64,000 nucleotides of DNA from Halioglobus sp. (GTDB lineage Bacteria; Pseudomonadota; Gammaproteobacteria; Pseudomonadales; Halieaceae). The position numbers and the translations under genes were made by a program. The notes beneath the pieces were generated by a model, which had not been told where the DNA came from, searched no databases, and saw nothing but the letters and a program-made list of their open reading frames with translations. Positions 46,378 through 60,960 of this stretch are shown here, in pieces (positions within the stretch are counted from its first letter, which is position 1; the number at the start of each line of letters is the position of its first letter). The stretch lies in contig JAGRIH010000002.1 in assembly GCA_020443345.1 (NCBI GenBank), positions 2,236 to 66,235 on the forward strand, given 5' to 3'.

Positions 46378-46854
46378 TCAGTTTCTGCAGTTGGACGGCA
46401 GGAATTTGGGATCGATCGTGCCGGCAACATCTGCGGTCACGACAGATTGTTTGCACACCCAGACAATGGAGCGATCGGAACGCGTGGTGGCCGACAGTGA
46501 AAAACCCACATCATTTACCGCGCCCGCACCCGGGACGATACCTCCCTGGATACCCGCTGTAATCAGTGCGCCATTGGTGCTTTCATAAAACAGCGACGCC
46601 ACGATCGGCTTGTTCGGATTACTGTTGATACCCGCCTGGGCGGCAGTTGTCGGCCAGCTACCCTCGCTGGCGTAGAACTCCGCAATCGATGTCTTGGCCT
46701 CGGCCAGGGCCGCCAGCGGCTCGGACATCTTGGAACGCACCGTGTAGTCCTGGTACGCCGGCAGCGCAATCGCCGCCAGAATGCCGACAATCGCGATCAC
46801 GATCATCAGTTCGATCAGTGTAAAACCCTGTTGTGCCCTTGCTTGCATAGTCAT
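46378..46854 (-). CDS. pilA: Type IV major pilin
   Basis: PilA is the structural subunit of type IV pili. The 158-residue precursor has the leader [10 protein letters not shown] cleaved before F11, with Glu at +5 ([20 protein letters not shown]), the [12 protein letters not shown] alpha-helix and a C-terminal disulfide loop C134-C156. The loop and following tail would be the receptor-binding D-region. The gene is monocistronic: sigma-54 promoter at 46948-46963 and terminator at 46334-46358. It is divergent from pilB, as in Pseudomonas. PilD at 50390 is the expected leader peptidase. Confidence 0.95.
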   Translation of the reverse strand: MTMQARAQQGFTLIELMIVIAIVGILAAIALPAYQDYTVRSKMSEPLAALAEAKTSIAEFYASEGSWPTTAAQAGINSNPNKPIVASLFYESTNGALITAGIQGGIVPGAGAVNDVGFSLSATTRSDRSIVWVCKQSVVTADVAGTIDPKFLPSNCRN

Positions 46855-46947
46855 AAGTCTCTAATCCCCATTGTGTGGTCTTGCGTTGTGACCGGCCGCT
46901 GCACCCCGGTCGGGCTGCCGTCGGTCGAGTCGAACCACGGCCTGTAA

Positions 46948-46963
46948 TGCACGTCCCGTGCCA
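46948..46963 (-). promoter_or_regulatory. Sigma-54 promoter of pilA
   Basis: On the minus strand TGGCAC-GGGAC-GTGCA matches the RpoN consensus TGGCAC-N5-TTGCA with one mismatch and the invariant GG and GC correctly spaced. It lies about 94 bases before the pilA ATG. Pilin genes of this group are normally driven by RpoN with the PilS/PilR system. PilSR is not in this window. The rest of the 46855-47370 region shows no clear promoter for pilB and no tRNA. Confidence 0.85.
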
Positions 46964-47370
46964 ACCATCCGAAGACACTTCTCGAATACCGATTTATTCC
47001 TTTGTATTCAACTAGTTGGAATAACTCAGCAGCAATCCACCGCAATTGCTGACGCTCCGTATACTGCCGCAAGACGGCGCGATATGACGTTTTAGGGCAG
47101 ATAGTGCCGCCCCGACTCCACGGGCCAGAGTCTGTCGCGCCCGGCGCTTTGCCCGCCGGCGCCCCTGGCGCCTCTCGCCTGTCTCAAGGTGGTGCCAGGG
47201 TGGCGCCGGGCGGGTGTGATCGAGCACGCGATTCCATGAAAATTCACTGAAATCATACGATTGCCGCCGCGCGGAGGCTATCAGGCGAAGCCGTGGGTTG
47301 TTATGATGCGGTGCATAATTACAGTGACATGTGGTTCTTGGTTTGCACGCGCAGCAGGGGCTTGGTGCAG

Positions 47371-49095
<1,725 letters not shown>

Positions 49096-49134
49096 ACCGC
49101 CGCGATAACAGGGCGACACAGGGGCGACAAAACA

Positions 49135-50355
49135 ATGGCTACCAGCGCAACCAGAAGCGATCTCTTTACCTGGAGCGGCACCGACAAGGCCGGCCGCAAC
49201 ACCAAGGGCGAAATTCACGCCACCAGTTCGGCGATGGCGAAGGCGCAATTGCGGCGACAGGGCATCAAACCCAGAAGTGTGCGCAAGAAGGCCAAGCCGC
49301 TGTTTGGCGGTCAGGGCAAGGCGATCAAGCCCGCCGACATCGCGGTGTTCACGCGGCAGATGGCCACCATGATCAAGGCCGGGGTGCCGCTGGTACAGAG
49401 CTTTGAAATCGTGGCCGAGGGCACCGAGAAACCCCGCATGCAGGAAATGATCAGCAGTATCAAGAACGATGTGGCCTCCGGCAGCAGTCTGGCCGCGTCA
49501 TTGGAGAAGTACCCGCGGCACTTCGACGATCTGTTTTGCAATCTGATTGCCTCCGGTGAAGACTCCGGTACGCTGGAGGTGATGCTCGATCGCGTGGCCA
49601 CCTACAAGGAAAAAACCGAGCAGCTCAAGGCGAAGATCAAAAAGGCCATGACCTACCCCACGGCAGTGGTGGTGGTGGCGGTTGTGGTCACCGGTATCCT
49701 GCTGATCAAGGTAGTGCCGCAGTTTGCCGAGACCTTCCGCAGCTTCGGTTCCGACCTGCCGTCCTTTACCCTGTTTGTGCTGGGCATTTCCAATTTTGTA
49801 CAGGACTGGTGGTTTATTATCCTGCTAGGCATCATTGCCGCGGTGTTTTTGCTGCGCGAGGCCAGGCTGCGATCGGTGGCCTTTGCCGAGTTCATCGACC
49901 GCATGGCGCTGCGCCTGCCCGTGATCGGCGTAATCACTCACGATTCCGTGGTGGCGCGCTTTTCGCGCACCCTGGCCACCACCTTTGCCGCCGGCGTGCC
50001 GCTGGTCGACGCGCTGGAGTCCACGGCGGGTGCGTCCGGCAACTCGGTTTACGCCAAGGCCATCCGGCGCATCCGGGACGATGTCACCACGGGTTCGACC
50101 CTGTACGCCGCAATCCGCTCCACCGGGCTGTTTCCCAATATGCTGCTGCAGATGGTGTCCATCGGCGAGGAGTCCGGCTCACTGGACGAAATGCTGGACA
50201 AGGTCGCCAACCATTACGAGGAAGCCGTGGACAACGCAGTGGACAGCCTCAGCTCGCTGATGGAGCCGATTATCATGTCGGTACTGGGCGTCCTGGTGGG
50301 CGGCCTGATGATCGCCATGTACCTGCCCATCTTCATGCTCGGTTCGGTTATCTAG
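49135..50355 (+). CDS. pilC: Type IV pilus platform protein
   Basis: PilC is the inner-membrane platform that converts PilB rotation into pilin insertion. The 406-residue protein has two GspF-type domains with TRQMATMIKAGVPLVQSFE and SRTLATTFAAGVPLVDALE as the repeated motif. Three membrane helices lie near residues 178-200, 225-243 and 378-400. It starts 39 bases after pilB and is followed by pilD after 34 bases, the standard pilBCD order. Confidence 0.96.
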   Translation: MATSATRSDLFTWSGTDKAGRNTKGEIHATSSAMAKAQLRRQGIKPRSVRKKAKPLFGGQGKAIKPADIAVFTRQMATMIKAGVPLVQSFEIVAEGTEKPRMQEMISSIKNDVASGSSLAASLEKYPRHFDDLFCNLIASGEDSGTLEVMLDRVATYKEKTEQLKAKIKKAMTYPTAVVVVAVVVTGILLIKVVPQFAETFRSFGSDLPSFTLFVLGISNFVQDWWFIILLGIIAAVFLLREARLRSVAFAEFIDRMALRLPVIGVITHDSVVARFSRTLATTFAAGVPLVDALESTAGASGNSVYAKAIRRIRDDVTTGSTLYAAIRSTGLFPNMLLQMVSIGEESGSLDEMLDKVANHYEEAVDNAVDSLSSLMEPIIMSVLGVLVGGLMIAMYLPIFMLGSVI

Positions 50356-50389
50356 GTTCTCGCACCGCCCGCCGGGAACCGCCCCCCAG

Positions 50390-51256
50390 ATGCTGGAGGC
50401 CTTCGACCAACTGGGCTGGCTGCTGCCCCTGTGCCTGCTGTGCCTGGGGCTGATGGTCGGCAGCTTCCTCAACGTCGTGATCTACCGCCTGCCGCTGATG
50501 CTGGAGTCACACTGGCGCCGGGACTGCCGTGAGCTGCTGGACATCCCCCGGGGGGCAACAGAGCCGCCGCTGAACCTGGCGACCCCAAACTCCCACTGCC
50601 CGCACTGCAAGGCCGCTATCGCGCCGTGGCACAACATCCCGGTTGTCAGTTACCTGGTGTTGCGCGGCCGCTGCGCCCGCTGCAGCGCGCCGATTGCAGT
50701 CCGCTACCCGCTGATCGAACTGGCCACCGGCAGCATGACCCTGGCACTGTACTGGTACTTTCCGCTGTCGCTCGCGCTGCTGGGCGCGGCCTGCTTCACC
50801 TGGGCCCTGATCGCCCTGACCATGATCGACATCGATCACCAGTTGCTGCCCGATGACATCACCCTGCCGCTGCTGTGGCTGGGCCTGCTATTCAACCTCG
50901 GCGGCACCTTCGCCGGGCTGGCCGACGCGGTGCTCGGTGCGGTATGCGGCTACCTGCTGCTGTGGAGCATCTACTGGCTGTTCAAGCTGCTCACAGCCAA
51001 AGAAGGCATGGGTTACGGCGACTTCAAGCTGCTCGCGGCTCTCGGTGCGTGGCTCGGCTGGCAGGCGCTGCCCCTGATTATCCTGCTGTCGTCCCTGGTG
51101 GGCGCCATCTGCGGTAGCGCCTTGATGGTCATCCGGCGCCGCGGCAGGGAGATACCCATCCCCTTCGGGCCCTACCTGGCCATGGCCGGCTGGATTGCGC
51201 TGCTGTGGGGCGAACCGATCATGGCGCGCTATCTCGGCGCGCTGGCAGTGCACTGA
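50390..51256 (+). CDS. pilD: Prepilin peptidase / N-methyltransferase
   Basis: PilD cleaves the leader of type IV prepilins and pseudopilins and methylates the new N-terminal residue. The 288-residue polytopic protein has the cytoplasmic tetracysteine zinc site C70/C73/C95/C98 (CPHC, CARC). The two catalytic aspartates lie in MIDIDHQLLPDD (about 147-149) and GMGYGDFKLL (D211). It is the only prepilin peptidase in the window, so it probably also serves the gsp pseudopilins. Confidence 0.96.
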   Translation: MLEAFDQLGWLLPLCLLCLGLMVGSFLNVVIYRLPLMLESHWRRDCRELLDIPRGATEPPLNLATPNSHCPHCKAAIAPWHNIPVVSYLVLRGRCARCSAPIAVRYPLIELATGSMTLALYWYFPLSLALLGAACFTWALIALTMIDIDHQLLPDDITLPLLWLGLLFNLGGTFAGLADAVLGAVCGYLLLWSIYWLFKLLTAKEGMGYGDFKLLAALGAWLGWQALPLIILLSSLVGAICGSALMVIRRRGREIPIPFGPYLAMAGWIALLWGEPIMARYLGALAVH

Positions 51257-51257
51257 G

Positions 51258-51863
51258 ATGGGCCTGGTAGTGGGCGTCACCGGCGGCATCGGCAGCGGCA
51301 AGTCCGCCGTCACCCAGCGCTTTGAGCAACTGGGCGTGGCGGTAGTGGACGCCGACGTCGCGGCGCGGACCGTGGTGGAGCCCGGAGGCGAGGCGCTGGC
51401 CGCCATCGCCGCACACTTCGGCAGCGGGATTCTCCTGGCCGACGGCAGTCTGGACCGCGCTGCGCTGCGCCGGCGCGTCTTTGCCGACGACGCGGCCCGG
51501 CGCTGGCTGGAACAGCTCACCCACCCGCTGATCGGCCGCGAAATCCGCGAGCAACTGGCAGCCGCCACCTCCGCCTATGTCATTCTCAGTTCGCCCCTGC
51601 TACTCGAAACCAGCCAGAAAGACCTGGTGGATTGCGTGGTGGTAGTGGACGTGGCGCCGCAGGTGCAGTTGCAGCGCACCATGGCGCGCGACGCCAATGA
51701 CGAGGCACAGGTCAGGCGCATCATGGCCGCCCAGATGCAGCGCGACGAACGGCTGCAACTGGCCGACATCGTCATCGACAACTCCCGTTCCCTGGCAGAG
51801 CTGGACGCGCTGGTAAACGAACTGCACAGGGAATTCCTGTGCCGCGCGGAAGCGCGGCGCTGA
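51258..51863 (+). CDS. coaE: Dephospho-CoA kinase
   Basis: CoaE phosphorylates the ribose 3' hydroxyl of dephospho-CoA, the last step of coenzyme A synthesis. The P-loop GVTGGIGSGKS lies at residues 6-16, followed by VVDADVAARTVV and LTHPLIGREI; the lid Arg residues are in RIMAAQMQRDERLQLAD. Product 201 residues. Its ATG is one base after the pilD stop. In many relatives yacG follows; here the convergent mutT gene does. A seven-pair hairpin with GGAA loop (51841-51858) covers the last codons but has no T-run. Confidence 0.95.
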   Translation: MGLVVGVTGGIGSGKSAVTQRFEQLGVAVVDADVAARTVVEPGGEALAAIAAHFGSGILLADGSLDRAALRRRVFADDAARRWLEQLTHPLIGREIREQLAAATSAYVILSSPLLLETSQKDLVDCVVVVDVAPQVQLQRTMARDANDEAQVRRIMAAQMQRDERLQLADIVIDNSRSLAELDALVNELHREFLCRAEARR

Positions 51864-51885
51864 GCACTACAGCGGCAGCGGCGAA

Positions 51886-52284
51886 TCAGACGCGCAGCAG
51901 GTCCTGCACGGCGGCCACGACCGGGCGGTTGGCAGCGGGGAACGCGTAGTTGTCAAGCCGTTGCGCAGCCACCCAGACCAGCGGCTGACCTTCCAACCCC
52001 CGCGCCCGGCCGCTGAACTCCCACACCACATGGACATCCAGCAGCACCGACTTGTCGCCGTAGTCGTGACTGACCTGCAGCAGGGAACTGGTGCGCCCGA
52101 TTGCAATGCCCAGCTCTTCGCGCAGTTCCCGCGCCAGCGCCTGCAGCAATGGCTCCCCGCTCTGCACCTTGCCACCGGGGAACTCCCACAGGCCGCCCTG
52201 GTGTGAGCGCGCCGCGCGGCGGGTGATCAGGATGTTGCGCGACGCATCGAGGATAACGCCCACCGCGACGTGCACCGGGCGCAT
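51886..52284 (-). CDS. mutT: 8-oxo-dGTP diphosphatase
   Basis: A Nudix hydrolase that removes oxidised dGTP from the nucleotide pool. The Nudix box GGKVQSGEPLLQALARELREELG is complete when read as G-x5-E-x7-REUxEE (bases 52146 to about 52078). The N-terminal MRPVHVAVGVILD and GGLWEFPGGK segments match MutT. The 132-residue length is normal. It begins one base after the argJ stop, so the two are co-transcribed, as in Pseudomonas. Confidence 0.93.
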   Translation of the reverse strand: MRPVHVAVGVILDASRNILITRRAARSHQGGLWEFPGGKVQSGEPLLQALARELREELGIAIGRTSSLLQVSHDYGDKSVLLDVHVVWEFSGRARGLEGQPLVWVAAQRLDNYAFPAANRPVVAAVQDLLRV

Positions 52285-53511
52285 TCAGGTGCGGTATTCG
52301 GCGTTGATACGCACATAGTCGTAGGACAGATCACTGGTCCACACCGCGGCACTGGCCGCGCCGCGCTGCAGTTCGATGCGGATGACGATCTCTTGCGGAG
52401 CCATGGCGGCCGCGCCCTGTTCCTCGGTGTAGCTGGCCGCGCGGCAGCCGTTCTCGGCAATCAGCACCTCGTTGAGGTAAACCGCAACGCGCTCCACCCG
52501 CAGGTCCGGCAGACCGGCCCGCCCGATAGCCGCCAGCAGGCGCCCCCAGTTGGGATCGCTGGCAAACAGCGCGGTCTTCACCAGCGGCGAGTGGGCGATG
52601 GTATAGGCCACGTCCAGGCACTCGCGCTCACTGCCGCCGCCGTTGACCTGTACCGTGACAAATTTGCTGGCGCCTTCCCCGTCGCGCACCAGCCCCTGGG
52701 CCAGCGTCACGCAGACCTCCTCCACTGCCGCACGCAGGGCTTCGTACAGGGGGCCGCTGGCTGCAGTCACCGGTGGATTGCCCGCCGCCCCGGTGGCCAG
52801 CAGAACACAGGCATCATTGGTCGAGGTGTCGCCGTCGACGGTGATACGGTTGAAGGTGACCTCCGCCAGCTCAGCCAACATGGACTGCAGCAGCGGCCGG
52901 GCCACTGCCGCGTCTGTAGCGAGGTAGGCCAGCATGGTGGCCATGTCGGGGCGGATCATGCCCGCGCCCTTGGCGATGCCGGTGACGACGTAGTCGCGCC
53001 CGTCGCAGGTAAAGCGCACGGACTGCCCCTTGGGGCGCGTATCCGTGGTGAGGATACCCCGCGCCGCAGCGGCCCAACCATCTGCCGTCAGCGCTGCAAC
53101 GGCCGCGGGCAGCGCGGCGCACAGCCGCTGTGCGGGCAGCGGCTCGCCGATCACGCCGGTGGAAAAGGGCAGCACCTCGTCGGCTCGCACCTGTACCGCA
53201 GCGGCCACAGCTGCAGTGCAGGCGCGGGCCGCCGCCAGGCCCGCCACGCCGGTGCCGGCGTTGGCATTGCCGGTATTCACCAGCAGGTAGCGCGGCTGGC
53301 CGGCACAGGATTGCAGGTGCTGCCGCGCCACGGTGACCGGCGCGGCACAGAATGCGTTGCGGGTAAAAACCGCGGCGCAGGTCGTGCCGGGCTCGAGTTC
53401 GATCAGCACCAGGTCCTTGCGGCCCGGCGTCTTGATACCCGCCGAGACTGCCCCCAGGCGCAGGCCGCGCACCGGGTGCAAGGCGGGCAGTTCGCCGCTT
53501 CCCACCGCCAT
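52285..53511 (-). CDS. argJ: Bifunctional ornithine acetyltransferase / N-acetylglutamate synthase
   Basis: ArgJ recycles the acetyl group of N-acetylornithine onto glutamate in arginine synthesis. The precursor self-cleaves before T192 in KGAGMIRPDMATMLAYL, creating the catalytic N-terminal Thr of the beta chain. Other motifs are STGVIGEPLP and DGDTSTNDACVLLATG. The 408-residue length and the presence of the full beta chain agree with an active enzyme. A GGGAG ribosome site precedes the ATG. The gap to secA (53512-53566) holds a 27-base repeat also found in ftsQ. Confidence 0.96.
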   Translation of the reverse strand: MAVGSGELPALHPVRGLRLGAVSAGIKTPGRKDLVLIELEPGTTCAAVFTRNAFCAAPVTVARQHLQSCAGQPRYLLVNTGNANAGTGVAGLAAARACTAAVAAAVQVRADEVLPFSTGVIGEPLPAQRLCAALPAAVAALTADGWAAAARGILTTDTRPKGQSVRFTCDGRDYVVTGIAKGAGMIRPDMATMLAYLATDAAVARPLLQSMLAELAEVTFNRITVDGDTSTNDACVLLATGAAGNPPVTAASGPLYEALRAAVEEVCVTLAQGLVRDGEGASKFVTVQVNGGGSERECLDVAYTIAHSPLVKTALFASDPNWGRLLAAIGRAGLPDLRVERVAVYLNEVLIAENGCRAASYTEEQGAAAMAPQEIVIRIELQRGAASAAVWTSDLSYDYVRINAEYRT

Positions 53512-53536
53512 ATCAGTTCTCCCGCCCTAGACATAT

Positions 53537-53563
53537 CAGGGCCTGTTCACACTATCTGAGTTG
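53537..53563. repeat. 27-bp dispersed repeat, copy A (between secA and argJ)
   Basis: This 27-base sequence (beginning cagggcctgttcacac) recurs without change at 60980-61006. It starts three bases after the secA stop codon when read in the direction of transcription, and its ends form an imperfect short stem (caggacc/ggtcct type). Both copies have the same orientation relative to their minus-strand host genes. It could be an insertion-sequence end left by excision or a short palindromic repeat. Confidence 0.8.
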
Positions 53564-53566
53564 GTC

Positions 53567-56287
<2,721 letters not shown>

Positions 56288-56375
56288 GCAGTTTCAACTC
56301 GTTCACAATCGAGGGTGTACGCCCGGCGCGGCGCCAGGGCCCGGCAGGTGTGCGGAACAGCGCGGGGGAATCGGT

Positions 56376-57305
56376 TCAGCGCCGGGTGCGGGCGACGTAA
56401 CTGGAGGGGTCGACCGGACGGCCGTGCTTGTAAACTTCGTAGTGAACATGCGCTCCGGTGGAGCGCCCGGTGGACCCCATCAGAGCGATGGCCTGCCCCT
56501 TGCGCACCAGATCCCCGGGTTCCACCAGATTTTGCTTGTTGTGGCCATAGCGGGTGATAAAACCGTCGCCGTGGGAAATTTCCACGACCTGGCCATAGCC
56601 CGGTCGAGCGCCGGTCCAGCTCACCACACCGGCCGCCGCGGCGATGATCTCCGAGCCCTCCCTGCCGGCAAAATCGATACCTTTGTGTACCGCCGGCTTG
56701 CCGGTGAAGGGGTCGGTGCGCACCCCGTAGCGGGACGATACCCAGCCCTTGCGGACCGGCCGCCCCGACAGCCAACTCTGCTCGCCGAGCTTGCGATTGA
56801 CCCACAGGGACTGGAGTATATCCAGTTGCTCCTCACGGTCGCTGAGGTGCGCCTCGAGACGGGCCAGCTCTGCCCCCAGGTCCAGCGTGGTGAAATCCAC
56901 ATTGAACTCGCCGGCCAGGGGGCCGCCCAGCGCCGGCGGCTCGCTGAAATTGAACTCCCCGCCCTCCAGGTCGGCGATGGCCGTGAGGTGTTCGCCCAGG
57001 GCGTCGATCCGCGTCATCCGGGCCTGCAGTTCGGCCAGGTTGAGTGTCAACGCCTGCAATTTGCGCTGCGCCTGACTGCGCAGGTCCTGCAGCTCGACCG
57101 ACTGCTGTTCCAAATCGTCCTGCAGCGAGTCCAGGGCCGCTCCGCGCAGCGTGCGCACATCGCTGTGCTGACCGGCCACGTAACCCACGGCGGCAATACC
57201 CAGCGGCAGACCCAGGCAGCACAGGGACAACAGGGCACGGGACCAGCGCCCCAGTTCGACAGAGCGGGACCCACCGTACCTGCGGTTGATGAGAATAATT
57301 TTCAT
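56376..57305 (-). CDS. M23-family metallopeptidase, membrane-anchored
   Basis: A LytM/M23-domain protein acting on or near periplasmic peptidoglycan. One N-terminal membrane helix (about residues 20-40) is followed by a coiled coil (about 55-125) and the M23 domain. The zinc motif is visible as HKGIDFAG (HxxxD) and HVHYEVY (HxH), so the domain should be active. The ATG at 57305 gives MKIILINRRYGGSRS, the usual start in Pseudomonas homologues between lpxC and secA; another ATG is three codons upstream. Product 309 residues. The same position in related genomes supports the assignment. Confidence 0.92.
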   Translation of the reverse strand: MKIILINRRYGGSRSVELGRWSRALLSLCCLGLPLGIAAVGYVAGQHSDVRTLRGAALDSLQDDLEQQSVELQDLRSQAQRKLQALTLNLAELQARMTRIDALGEHLTAIADLEGGEFNFSEPPALGGPLAGEFNVDFTTLDLGAELARLEAHLSDREEQLDILQSLWVNRKLGEQSWLSGRPVRKGWVSSRYGVRTDPFTGKPAVHKGIDFAGREGSEIIAAAAGVVSWTGARPGYGQVVEISHGDGFITRYGHNKQNLVEPGDLVRKGQAIALMGSTGRSTGAHVHYEVYKHGRPVDPSSYVARTRR

Positions 57306-57424
57306 TTGTCGCATGGCGCAGATAATCGGCCGGAAACTATGCCACAAAGCCGCCGGCAATGCCATGTCGCGACACGGTGAGTGCGGCCCCCGGGCGCGAC
57401 GCCCCGGCGGCCGCATCCGACTGG

Positions 57425-58339
57425 TCAGCCCGGCGGCAGCGCTCCCAGGGCAAACGACACCGGTGCGTCGGCGGCCCGCTCGAACGTCACCAGTTCCCAG
57501 GCATCGGGCTGCGCCAGCAATGTGCGCACTGATCTGGTGTTCAGCGCGTGACCGGACTTGTAGGCGCGATACTCCCCGATAATACAGTGCCCGGCCAGAT
57601 ACAGGTCGCCGATGGCATCGAGCACCTTGTGCTTCACGAACTCATCCTCGTAACGCAGCCCGTCCTCGTTGAGGATGCGGTGTTCGTCGACCACGATGGC
57701 ATTCTCCACGCTGCCCCCCCGCGCCAGCCCCTGGGACCGCAGGTATTCGATCTCGTGCATGAAACCAAAGGTGCGCGCGCGCGAGACCTCCCGGAAGAAC
57801 CGCGTGCTGGAAAAGTCCATTTCGGCATGCGCCGTGCGGCCCTTGAACACGGGCTGCTCGAAGTTGATGGTGAAGGAGATCCTGAAGCCGTCAAAGGGCA
57901 GAAAGCTGGCGACCTTGTCTCCCTCCTCCGCAGTGACCTTGCGCTTGATGCGGATAAAGCGCTTGGGTGCGTGCTGTTCCTCGATGCCCGCGGACTGGAT
58001 CAGGAAGACGAAGGGCGCGGCACTGCCGTCCATAATGGGAATTTCCGACGCACTGACGTCGATGCAGGCGTTGTCGATACCCAGCCCGGCCAGCGCCGAC
58101 AGCAGGTGCTCCACCGTCGACACGCGGTTGCCGTCGACCACCAGATTGGTCGACAGGCGGGTATCGCCCACATACTCTGCGCGGGCCGGAATCTCCGGCA
58201 CCGGGTCGAGATCGACCCGGCGAAAGACGATCCCGGTATCGGCCGGGGCCGGTTTGAGGTTCAGGTAGACTTGCTCCCCCGAATGCAAACCGACACCTGT
58301 CGCCCTGATCGCGTTGCGTAGTGTGCGCTGGCGCAGCAA
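57425..58339 (-). CDS. lpxC: UDP-3-O-acyl-N-acetylglucosamine deacetylase
   Basis: LpxC performs the committed step of lipid A synthesis. The zinc ligands H78 (VEHLLSAL), H237 and D241 (HKVLDAIGD) and the catalytic H264 (KSGHALN) are all present. The 304-residue length is normal. It lies directly after ftsZ, the conserved position at the end of the division-and-wall cluster. The C-terminus ends in hydrophobic-poor FALGALPPG, and whether FtsH-dependent turnover applies cannot be seen. Confidence 0.97.
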   Translation of the reverse strand: MLRQRTLRNAIRATGVGLHSGEQVYLNLKPAPADTGIVFRRVDLDPVPEIPARAEYVGDTRLSTNLVVDGNRVSTVEHLLSALAGLGIDNACIDVSASEIPIMDGSAAPFVFLIQSAGIEEQHAPKRFIRIKRKVTAEEGDKVASFLPFDGFRISFTINFEQPVFKGRTAHAEMDFSSTRFFREVSRARTFGFMHEIEYLRSQGLARGGSVENAIVVDEHRILNEDGLRYEDEFVKHKVLDAIGDLYLAGHCIIGEYRAYKSGHALNTRSVRTLLAQPDAWELVTFERAADAPVSFALGALPPG

Positions 58340-58423
58340 AACCTCTCCCGGCCGTTATCCGTGCCTGTTGCATCGTGTGCGCGAAACTCCGACACAGCCA
58401 GGTGCCCCATAGCCTGCGCTGAA

Positions 58424-59593
<1,170 letters not shown>

Positions 59594-59651
59594 GGTCTTT
59601 CTCCCTTTATTGAATTGCCGCGCTCGCGCGCGACGTTCCACCGCTTAACAA

Positions 59652-60890
59652 CTAAAAATTACTCTGCAGCCAGGCCCTGGCGCGGCCCAGCCAGCCGGGA
59701 CCGGGCGCCGCCGGCTTGCCGGCCGCCGCCGCGGCCTGTTCCTGATGCTCCAGTGCGTACTGCAACAGGCCCACGCTGGTGGCGTAGATCGGGTTGCGCA
59801 CGATGTCGGTCAGGCCCTGTACCGTCTGCGGATAGCCCACCCGCACCGGCATGTGAAATATCTCCTCGGCCAGTTCCACCACCCCTTCCATCTTGGCGGT
59901 GCCACCGGTCAGCACGATGCCTGCCGGCACCATGTCCTCAAACCCACTGCGGCGCAGCTCCGCCTGCACCAGCGTGAACAATTCGTCGTAGCGCGGCTCC
60001 ACCACCTCTGCCAGCGCCTGGCGCGACAGGTCCCGCGGCGGACGGTCACCCACGCTGGGCACCTTGATGGTTTCAGCGGCACCGGCCAGTTGCGTCAGGG
60101 CGCAGGCGTACTTGATTTTGATCTCTTCGGCGTGCTGGGTGGGCGTGCGCAGGGCCATGGCGATGTCGTTGGTCACCTGGTCACCGGCAATGGGAATGAC
60201 CCCCGTGTGGCGGATGGAGCCCTCGGTAAAAATGGCGATATCCGTGGTGCCGCCACCGATATCCACCAGGCACACACCCAGTTCGCGCTCGTCCTCGGTC
60301 AGGGTGGAGTAACTGGACGCCAGTTGCTCCAGGATGATCTCCTCGACATCCAGACCACAGCGGCGAATGCACTTCTCGACGTTCTGCGCCGCATTGACCG
60401 CGCAGGTGACCAGGTGCACCTTGGCTTCCAGGCGCACTCCGGACATGCCCAGCGGCTCCTTGATACCCTCCTGATTGTCGATCACATACTCCTGCGGCAG
60501 GATGTGCAGAATTTTCTGGTCGGCCGGGATGGCGACGGCCTGGGCGGCATCGATGACCCGCTCCAGATCATGGCTGTAGACTTCCCGGTCCTTGATCGCC
60601 ACGATGCCGTGGGAGTTGAGACTGCGGATATGACTGCCGGCGATGCCGACATAGACCGAGTGAATCTGGCAGCCGGCCATCAGTTCCGCCTCTTCCACTG
60701 CGCGCTGGATCGATTGCACCGTCGACTCGATATTGACCACCACACCTTTCTTCATGCCGCGGGACGGGTTGGAACCGATGCCCACCACCTCAATCGCCCC
60801 ATCGGGGCCGATCTCGCCGACGATCGCCACCACCTTGGAGGTACCGATATCCAGCCCGACGATCATTTTCTTGTCCTGCCCGCTGCCCAT
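59652..60890 (-). CDS. ftsA: Cell division protein FtsA
   Basis: FtsA is the actin-like ATPase that tethers FtsZ to the membrane and recruits later division proteins. The 412-residue product has the phosphate loop IVGLDIGTSKVVAIVGE, the second ATP motif CLVDIGGGTTDIAIF and the adenosine motif PAGIVLTGGTAKMEG. The C-terminal amphipathic helix GWLGRARAWLQSNF provides the membrane anchor. It starts 70 bases after the ftsQ stop. Confidence 0.97.
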   Translation of the reverse strand: MGSGQDKKMIVGLDIGTSKVVAIVGEIGPDGAIEVVGIGSNPSRGMKKGVVVNIESTVQSIQRAVEEAELMAGCQIHSVYVGIAGSHIRSLNSHGIVAIKDREVYSHDLERVIDAAQAVAIPADQKILHILPQEYVIDNQEGIKEPLGMSGVRLEAKVHLVTCAVNAAQNVEKCIRRCGLDVEEIILEQLASSYSTLTEDERELGVCLVDIGGGTTDIAIFTEGSIRHTGVIPIAGDQVTNDIAMALRTPTQHAEEIKIKYACALTQLAGAAETIKVPSVGDRPPRDLSRQALAEVVEPRYDELFTLVQAELRRSGFEDMVPAGIVLTGGTAKMEGVVELAEEIFHMPVRVGYPQTVQGLTDIVRNPIYATSVGLLQYALEHQEQAAAAAGKPAAPGPGWLGRARAWLQSNF

Positions 60891-60960
60891 GGCAGTGTCT
60901 CCCCCGTACTACCTGTTCTCGATGCCTGTCGCCGCGCACTGCTGCTGCATACCGTTTTTG

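Noticed and set aside
46855-47370. tRNA gene or strong pilB promoter in the pilA-pilB gap
   Set aside because: Pseudomonas relatives carry a tRNA near pilA, but no cloverleaf is apparent here, and TATGAT near 47305 lacks a matching -35.
51841-51858. Strong hairpin GCCGCGC-GGAA-GCGCGGC at the end of coaE as a terminator
   Set aside because: No T-run follows on either strand and it lies within the coding sequence; it may still slow convergent polymerases, but cannot be called an intrinsic terminator.
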